DNA from: Streptococcus sanguinis
GTDB lineage: Bacteria > Bacillota > Bacilli > Lactobacillales > Streptococcaceae
Direction of reading: 5' to 3'
Length of the DNA stretch: 64,000 nt
NCBI GenBank assembly: GCA_013378335.1
Contig: CP040556.1
Location: 682,001-746,000, forward strand
Part shown: positions 58,633 to 64,000 of the stretch, one piece after another
Position numbering within the stretch: the first letter of the stretch is position 1
Layout: every line of letters starts with the position of its first letter
Made by a program: the position numbers and the translations under genes
Notes under the pieces: generated by a model
Told to the model about the DNA's origin: nothing
What the model saw: only the letters and a program-made list of their open reading frames with translations
Databases searched by the model: none

Positions 58633-59076
58633 CTACTGATATTTTACTACAATTAGGCTAGTTTTCAAACCCTCTTGTGTCAGGCAATCCAGAAGCAGGT
58701 TTTTAAGCCCTGCTGGACGTAAGTTCAGGTCGGGAATTGCTTCTATGTCTAACCATTCAGGTTGATAGATGTTCTTGGCATGACTGCGAAGGGCTTCCTC
58801 GCCCTGAATCATTGGCGTTGATGTATGGCTGATAGTGGCGCGAAAATAGATTTCTAAGCGGTGGCCATTTCTGAAAGTAAAAGCTGGCTGCAGCTGCTCC
58901 TCAGACAAGATCCAACCCAGCTCTTCCTGAATTTCTCGCTGAGCTGCTTGGACTGCAGTCTCACCTGACTCGGCTCCGCCACCCGGTATCACAAAATACT
59001 CTTCTCCATTTTTCCAGCGGTGGATGAGCAGTGTCTGCTTAGATTGGGGATTGAAAAGAATGACTCCGGCTCGCAT
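58633..59076 (-). CDS. NUDIX hydrolase
   Basis: A 147-residue protein with the Nudix box GGAESGETAVQAAQREIQEE (about 33-52) followed by LGW. There is no clear substrate motif. It is upstream of ppiA on the same strand with GGAGGAAGAT before ATG and may be co-transcribed. Confidence 0.88.
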   Translation of the reverse strand: MRAGVILFNPQSKQTLLIHRWKNGEEYFVIPGGGAESGETAVQAAQREIQEELGWILSEEQLQPAFTFRNGHRLEIYFRATISHTSTPMIQGEEALRSHAKNIYQPEWLDIEAIPDLNLRPAGLKNLLLDCLTQEGLKTSLIVVKYQ

Positions 59077-59303
59077 GATCTTCCTCCTCCTATATTTTTA
59101 CTGTAAACTGATTAGAATTTCCTTTTATTCTAACACAAGAACAAGAGTTTTGCTTGGACTTGCCAAGAGAATGGTAGAGAGAACACATTTATCTTGATAA
59201 GATTAAGTTTTAAATACAGAAGAAGTTTAATAGTAGGCGGCCTTGTGCAACATGAAAGAATATGGTAAAATAAATAGACTAAAAATAATAAGGAGTGTTT
59301 TCC

Positions 59304-59486
59304 ATGGAGAAAAGACTGACAAGAGATGTCAAAAACAAGAAAATCGCTGGTGTATGTGCTGGTATCGCAAACTACTTTGATTTAGATCCAACCTTGGTTC
59401 GTGTTATTTGGATTCTTTTGGTCTGTGTGGCAGGTACAGGTGTCTTGGCTTACTTGATTGCTTGGGCGGTTATGCCAGAGGCATAA
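59304..59486 (+). CDS. PspC-domain membrane protein
   Basis: A 60-residue protein, MEKRLTRDVKNKKIAGVCAG at the start and a single hydrophobic segment (VRVIWILLVCVAGTGVLAYL), forming one PspC domain. In Bacillota such small PspC proteins relate to envelope stress. ATG 59304 follows AAGGAGTG. The gene has its own promoter (GGTAAAAT near 59265) and terminator. Confidence 0.88.
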   Translation: MEKRLTRDVKNKKIAGVCAGIANYFDLDPTLVRVIWILLVCVAGTGVLAYLIAWAVMPEA

Positions 59487-59512
59487 TAAGAAATTACGTG
59501 ATAGTGAAACGA

Positions 59513-59536
59513 GAACTGGTTAGCCCAGTTCTTTTT
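59513..59536 (+). terminator. Terminator after the PspC gene
   Basis: GAACTGG (59513-59519) pairs with CCAGTTC (59525-59531), followed by TTTTT. Confidence 0.88.
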
Positions 59537-59616
59537 GCGTGGATAAATAAGTTTTTTGCTTCTGATTTAGATAAAAGATTTCTCATCTAAGGCTCAAATA
59601 TGGTATAATAAGGGTT

Positions 59617-61916
59617 ATGGCAACTAAGAAAAACACGAAAAAAGGCCGGACAACTCGTCGGCCGACAAAAGCAGAATTAGAAAGACAAAAAGCAATAAAG
59701 AGAATGATTGCCACCTTTGTATTGGCTCTTATTCTTTTGCTTGCAGCAATTAAGCTGGGCGCCTTTGGGGTCACCATTTATAATATGATTCGCCTCTTGG
59801 TGGGAAGCTTAGCTTATCTGGCTATTCTGGCCAGCCTTAGCTATCTCTTTTTTTTCAAGTGGCTGCACAAGCACGAAGGGACGGTTTCAGGATTTATCAG
59901 CCTCTTTTTGGGGCTGGAGTTAATCTTCCAAGCTTATTTTGTCAGTGTGTTGAAGCTAGAAGGGGCTGCTGTCTTATCCACAACTCTAGGCAGGGTCTTG
60001 ACTGATCTGACAGCCTTTAAGGTCAGCTCCTTCGCGGGTGGCGGCCTGCTAGGCTCTCTCTTATACGCACCTATCTCTTTCCTTTTTTCAAATATCGGTT
60101 CTTATTTCTTCGGCCTGCTACTCATTCTTTTGGGTGGTCTGCTTATGAGCCCTTGGTCTATCTATGACATTTCAGAAAAGGCTATGGCAGCCTTTCAAAA
60201 TTGGAGAGAGAAGCAGGAAGAAAAGCGTCAGCTCCGTTTCCTGGAGCAGGAAGAAAAAGCTGCACAGGTAGCTATGCAAGCCATTGAAGTAGAGCAAGAA
60301 GAAGCTGAAGTCGATCCTGAAACAGGAGAGATTTTAGATGACGAAGACTTGTCAGATACGGCTATGGACTTTGACGAGGCAGACTCTGAGGAGCTGGGAG
60401 CATATGACCCTCATGAACCTCTGGACTTTGGTCACGAAGAAGAGACGGAGGAAGCAGACGTAGATGTTGAAGTGGACTTCACCGCCAAGGAAAGTCTAGA
60501 CTATAAGCTACCGACCATCAACCTCTTTGCGCCTGATAAGCCTAAAAACCAGTCCAAAGAAAAACGCATTGTCCGAGACAATATTAAGATTTTGGAAGAA
60601 ACCTTTGCTAGTTTTGGCATCAAGGCTGCTGTTGAGCGGGCTGAAATCGGACCATCTGTCACCAAGTACGAGGTCAAGCCAGCTGTTGGTGTTCGGGTCA
60701 ATCGGATTTCCAATCTGGCTGATGACTTGGCTCTAGCTCTAGCTGCTAAGGATGTGCGGATTGAAGCGCCGATTCCTGGAAAATCCCTTGTCGGGATTGA
60801 AGTGCCCAACTCTGAAGTTGCGACCGTGACCTTCCGAGAACTTTGGGATCAGTCCAAGACGGATGCTAGTAAGCTCCTAGAAATCCCCTTGGTAAGGCTG
60901 TCAACGGATCTGTCCGCTCCTTTGACTTGGCTAAGATGCCCCATCTCTTGGTAGCGGGCTCTACTGGCTCTGGTAAATCTGTGGCTGTCAACGGCATTAT
61001 CGCCAGCATTCTCATGAAGGCCAGACCGGATGAAGTCAAGTTTATGATGGTGGATCCTAAGATGGTGGAGCTGTCTGTTTATAATGACATTCCCCACTTG
61101 CTTATCCCAGTTGTAACCAATCCTCGCAAGGCCAGCCGTGCCCTCCAGAAGGTTGTAGACGAGATGGAAAACCGCTATGAACTCTTCTCCAAGGTTGGTG
61201 CCCGTAATATTGCCGGCTACAATGCTAAAGTAGCCGAGTACAATGCCCAGTCAGAATACAAGCAGGTTCTCCTGCCTTTAATCGTCGTCATCGTGGACGA
61301 GCTGGCTGACCTTATGATGGTGGCCAGCAAGGAAGTGGAAGACGCCATTATTCGTCTGGGACAAAAAGCGCGTGCGGCTGGGATTCACATGATTCTGGCT
61401 ACCCAGCGGCCATCAGTAGATGTTATCTCGGGTCTGATCAAAGCCAATGTACCCTCTCGGATCGCCTTTGCTGTGTCCAGCGGGACAGACAGTCGGACCA
61501 TTCTGGATGAAAATGGGGCGGAAAAACTCTTGGGACGTGGGGATATGCTCTTTAAGCCTATTGATGAAAACCACCCGGTTCGTCTGCAGGGCTCCTTTAT
61601 CTCGGATGAAGATGTGGAGCGAATCGTAGCCTTTGTCAAGAATCAAGCTGAAGTTGATTATGACGATAGCTTTGATCCTGGTGAAGTGTCTGAAAGTGAT
61701 TTGGATACTGGCGGGGGCGAAGATGAAGGTGATCCCCTCTTTGAAGAAGCCAGGGCCTTGGTTATCGAGACTCAGAAAGCCAGCGCTTCTATGATTCAGC
61801 GGCGACTCTCGGTCGGCTTTAATCGGGCCACTCGTCTTATGGAAGAACTCGAAGCAGCAGGCGTTATCGGACCAGCCGAAGGAACCAAGCCGAGAAAGGT
61901 TTTGCAGACTAATTGA
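59617..61916 (+). CDS. ftsK: DNA translocase FtsK/SpoIIIE, frame broken once
   Basis: Pumps chromosome ends through the division septum. The N-terminal part has four membrane helices (about residues 28-185), then an acidic linker. The motor domain has Walker [13 protein letters not shown], Walker [15 protein letters not shown] and GMDM-like loops; the C-terminal gamma domain ([21 protein letters not shown]) reads KOPS-type DNA. The break is at GG 60891-60892: three G residues give [26 protein letters not shown] split here by the missing base. Corrected length is 766 residues, normal for streptococci. Probably a sequence error, since the gene is important for division. Confidence 0.9.
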
Positions 61917-61962
61917 TTCTAATTTCACTAGTTTGCTAGCAAGATAATCATTTGATAAAAAT

Positions 61963-61993
61963 AAATCTGCTAGCAGTTAGCCGGCAGATTTTC
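61963..61993 (+). terminator. Terminator after ftsK
   Basis: AAATCTGC (61963-61970) pairs with GCAGATTT (61984-61991), followed by T residues. Confidence 0.85.
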
Positions 61994-62025
61994 TCTACTT
62001 AATTTCAAGGAAAGGAAAAGAAGGT

Positions 62026-62412
62026 ATGAAACTAGATAGCATTCACCATATAGCCATCATTGGTCATGATTATGCTAAGACCAGGGAGTTTTATGTGGAC
62101 AAGCTGGGCTTTGAGCAGCTGGATGAGCACCACCGACCAGACAAACAGGATATTCTCTTTAATGTCCGCAAGGGAAATCTGACTCTGGAAATTTTTATCA
62201 AGGAAGAAGCACCCAAGAGACCAGCCTTGCCTGCTCCAGAGCATACTGGCCTGCGGCATCTGGCCTTCCGAGTGACAAATGTCGAAGAAACGCTGGAGGA
62301 ATTTGACCGTTTGGAGATTCCTCATACCGAGCTGCGCTATGACGACTTCGACGGTCGTAAGATGGCTTTCTTCTTTGATCCGGATGGCCTGCCTTTGGAG
62401 ATTCACGAATAA
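62026..62412 (+). CDS. VOC family protein (glyoxalase I-like)
   Basis: A 128-residue VOC protein with SIHHIAIIGHDYAKTREFYV at the start and HTGLRHLAFRV and FFFDPDGLPLEIHE later, carrying the His and Glu residues typical of a glyoxalase I-like metal site. It may take part in methylglyoxal detoxification, which is uncertain. AAGGAAAAGAAGG precedes the start. Confidence 0.88.
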   Translation: MKLDSIHHIAIIGHDYAKTREFYVDKLGFEQLDEHHRPDKQDILFNVRKGNLTLEIFIKEEAPKRPALPAPEHTGLRHLAFRVTNVEETLEEFDRLEIPHTELRYDDFDGRKMAFFFDPDGLPLEIHE

Positions 62413-62477
62413 GACTAGGAGCATCGGAAGGTCCCTTTTTCTCAGTAAAAGAACGACTTGTAAGTCCCGCATATGAA

Positions 62478-62512
62478 AAACCCATCGGCTATCTAATTAA
62501 CCGATGGGTTTT
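62478..62512. terminator. Bidirectional terminator
   Basis: AAACCCATCGG (62478-62488) pairs with CCGATGGGTTTT (62501-62512) between the VOC gene and the convergent DUF3397 gene. Confidence 0.9.
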
Positions 62513-62523
62513 GTTTTACATTG

Positions 62524-62871
62524 TTAGAAAAAGAGTCCGATGACCATGGCTAGGTACATGAAGAAGGTCAAAAGAAATCCAGCCCGCCAGAAGAACTTAA
62601 AGAACTTAGGATAGTAGAAGCTTCGTTTTTTCTTGAGAAAATAGGTGGTGATGGCGATAGCGAGAACTGAGAGAGCTAGGGTCAGCTGGGGCAACAAGCT
62701 ATGGTAGTAGGCCTTGTCTGAAATGATATAAAATTCCACAACAAAAAGCGGAAAAGCCAAGTCCGCAAAGTTCAAACCGTATTTTCTTAATTGAAAAACT
62801 CGTACTGTAATAGTGGTTAAAATCAAAGTTAAAAAGATAAATAAAATCGAAGAAATCTTTAATAGTGTCAT
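62524..62871 (-). CDS. DUF3397 membrane protein
   Basis: A 115-residue protein with four hydrophobic helices, typical of DUF3397 proteins encoded next to rplK in streptococci. The function is unknown. It is divergent from rplK. Confidence 0.83.
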   Translation of the reverse strand: MTLLKISSILFIFLTLILTTITVRVFQLRKYGLNFADLAFPLFVVEFYIISDKAYYHSLLPQLTLALSVLAIAITTYFLKKKRSFYYPKFFKFFWRAGFLLTFFMYLAMVIGLFF

Positions 62872-62915
62872 AAGATTATTTTACCACAAAAAATTCAAAA
62901 AAGAAGATAAAATTC

Positions 62916-62944
62916 CTTGCATTTAACAAAGTTTAGTGTATAAT
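62916..62944 (+). promoter_or_regulatory. rplK promoter
   Basis: TTGCAT (about 62917-62922), a 16-base spacer and TATAAT (62939-62944). A perfect hairpin GTATGC/GCATAC (62951-62967) follows in the leader. Confidence 0.75.
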
Positions 62945-62967
62945 AGAAAGGTATGCGAAAAGCATAC

Positions 62968-63008
62968 TTGTGGGAGGTAAAAATCTTTATTTACCGCCAA
63001 AACCACAA
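62968..63008 (+). promoter_or_regulatory. L1-binding site in the rplK leader
   Basis: TTGTGG pairs with CCACAA and GGTAAA with TTTACC, leaving the internal loop GA(G) opposite CGCCAAAA. This is the shape of the L1 r-protein leader (as in Bacillus GTGGGAG ... AAAACCAC), through which free L1 represses translation of rplK-rplA. It lies directly before the rplK RBS AAGGAGG. Confidence 0.75.
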
Positions 63009-63022
63009 AGGAGGATTTAAAA

Positions 63023-63448
63023 ATGGCTAAAAAAGTCGAAAAACTTGTAAAATTGCAAATCCCTGCTGGTAAAGCTACTCCAGCTCCACCAGTTGGTCCT
63101 GCGCTTGGTCAAGCCGGTATCAACATCATGGGATTCACTAAGGAGTTCAACGCTCGTACAGCTGATCAAGCTGGTATGATCATTCCAGTTGTTATCTCAG
63201 TATACGAAGACAAATCATTCACTTTCGTGACTAAGACTCCGCCAGCTGCTGTTCTTTTGAAGAAAGCTGCAGGTGTTGAAAAAGGTTCTGGTGAGCCAAA
63301 CAAAACGAAAGTTGCAACAGTTACTCGTGCGCAAGTACAAGAAATTGCTGAAACTAAGATGCCAGATTTGAACGCTGCAAACATCGAGTCTGCAATGCGT
63401 ATGATTGAAGGTACTGCTCGTTCTATGGGATTCACTGTTGTTGACTAA
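63023..63448 (+). CDS. rplK: 50S ribosomal protein L11
   Basis: A 141-residue protein starting [20 protein letters not shown], with the N-terminal Pro-rich [19 protein letters not shown] and a C-terminal 23S rRNA-binding domain. It forms the GTPase-associated centre and is needed for RelA-dependent stringent signalling. It is followed by rplA. Confidence 0.98.
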   Translation: MAKKVEKLVKLQIPAGKATPAPPVGPALGQAGINIMGFTKEFNARTADQAGMIIPVVISVYEDKSFTFVTKTPPAAVLLKKAAGVEKGSGEPNKTKVATVTRAQVQEIAETKMPDLNAANIESAMRMIEGTARSMGFTVVD

Positions 63449-63500
63449 TCAATAACTTACATCCCATTTGCCCGCACTACACTTGATCAGATTGACGAGT

Positions 63501-63532
63501 GACGTGGGAGATGAAAATCGATTGAACCACTT
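63501..63532 (+). promoter_or_regulatory. Second L1-type site between rplK and rplA
   Basis: GTGG (63504-63507) pairs with CCAC (63527-63530), enclosing GAG, GATGAAAATC and GATTGAA, a layout close to the site before rplK. It suggests that L1 also controls its own translation directly. Weaker than the leader site. Confidence 0.6.
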
Positions 63533-63549
63533 ACAAGGAGAAAGATAAA

Positions 63550-64000
63550 ATGGCTAAAAAAAGCAAACAACTTCGTGCTGCTCTTGAAAAAATCGACAGC
63601 ACAAAAGCATACAGCGTAGAAGAAGCTGTAGCACTTGCAAAAGAAACTAACTTTGCAAAATTCGATGCAACTGTAGAAGTTGCTTACAACTTGAACATTG
63701 ATGTTAAAAAAGCTGACCAACAAATCCGTGGCGCAATGGTATTGCCAAACGGAACTGGTAAAACTTCACGCGTTCTTGTTTTCGCACGTGGTGCTAAAGC
63801 AGAAGAAGCGAAAGCTGCTGGCGCAGACTTCGTTGGTGAAGATGACCTCGTTGCAAAAATCAACGACGGTTGGTTGGACTTTGACGTAGTAATCGCTACA
63901 CCTGACATGATGGCTCTTGTAGGTCGCCTTGGACGTGTCCTTGGACCTCGTAACTTGATGCCAAACCCTAAGACTGGTACTGTAACAATGGACGTTGCAA
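63550..64000 (+). CDS. rplA: 50S ribosomal protein L1, partial (3' end outside window)
   Basis: Starts at ATG 63550 after AAGGAG and reads [20 protein letters not shown]. The first 150 codons show the L1 N-terminal domain and [20 protein letters not shown], the conserved central motif near residue 120. It is cut by the window end. Confidence 0.97.

Overview
This is 64 kb of Streptococcus chromosome, most likely an oral streptococcus of the sanguinis/gordonii/mitis lineage. The species call is inference from gene order and protein resemblance, with no database search. Supporting blocks are tmk-holB-yabA-rsmI, glmU-nudix-macP-mtnN, rplK-rplA preceded by a DUF3397 gene, a tagatose-6-phosphate lac operon, and AAGGAG-type ribosome binding sites. 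I see no tRNA, rRNA, CRISPR or prophage genes.

Layout. 1-1103: an IS1182-family element cut by the window edge. 1.1-8.1 kb: yitT, then tmk-holB-yabA-rsmI, serC-serA and an ArsC-like reductase. 8.2-11.1 kb: an AT-rich LXG polymorphic-toxin module, made of two small helical partner proteins, an LXG effector with a barnase-like RNase end, and a SUKH-like immunity gene. 11.2-17.2 kb: nth, an Xre-type regulator, VOC protein, exoA, a DUF3290/DUF421 pair and metG. 17.2-28.3 kb: lacR, an IS30-family insertion, lacABCD, then lacT-lacFE and two GH1 6-phospho-beta-galactosidase genes. 28.3-34.0 kb: small membrane and regulator genes, a second IS1182 copy, a NOX-like reductase and a DUF2974 hydrolase-like protein. 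34.2-46.4 kb: a Bce-type module with response regulator, kinase, NrdI-like flavodoxin, TraX-like membrane protein, two BceAB transporters (the first permease decayed), a 43-residue peptide gene, an amino-acid permease and an S41 protease. 46.5-51.2 kb: small accessory genes (GNATs, an AAC(3)-I-like gene, a DUF2829/Tad2-like gene, an SDR, ASCH and PadR). 51.4-64 kb: glmU, macP, mtnN, ABC-F, ppiA, ftsK and rplK-rplA.

Two patterns stand out. First, the motif TKACA-N4-TGTAA lies at a nearly fixed distance from -10-like boxes in front of five transcription units (traX-like, bceAB1, the 43-residue peptide, bceAB2, S41 protease). It matches the operator described for BceR-type regulators and outlines a local regulon. 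Second, fourteen single-step frameshifts break otherwise well-preserved genes, including holB and ftsK. Almost all are one-base losses in short homopolymer runs, so most are probably sequence errors and these genes should be read as intact. Coordinates of broken genes span the whole reconstructed reading frame.

The IS1182 elements appear to choose terminator hairpins as targets. Copy 2 is bracketed by a perfect 24-bp duplication of a terminator, copy 1 abuts a hairpin, and a 20-bp element end abuts a third hairpin beside the truncated permease.
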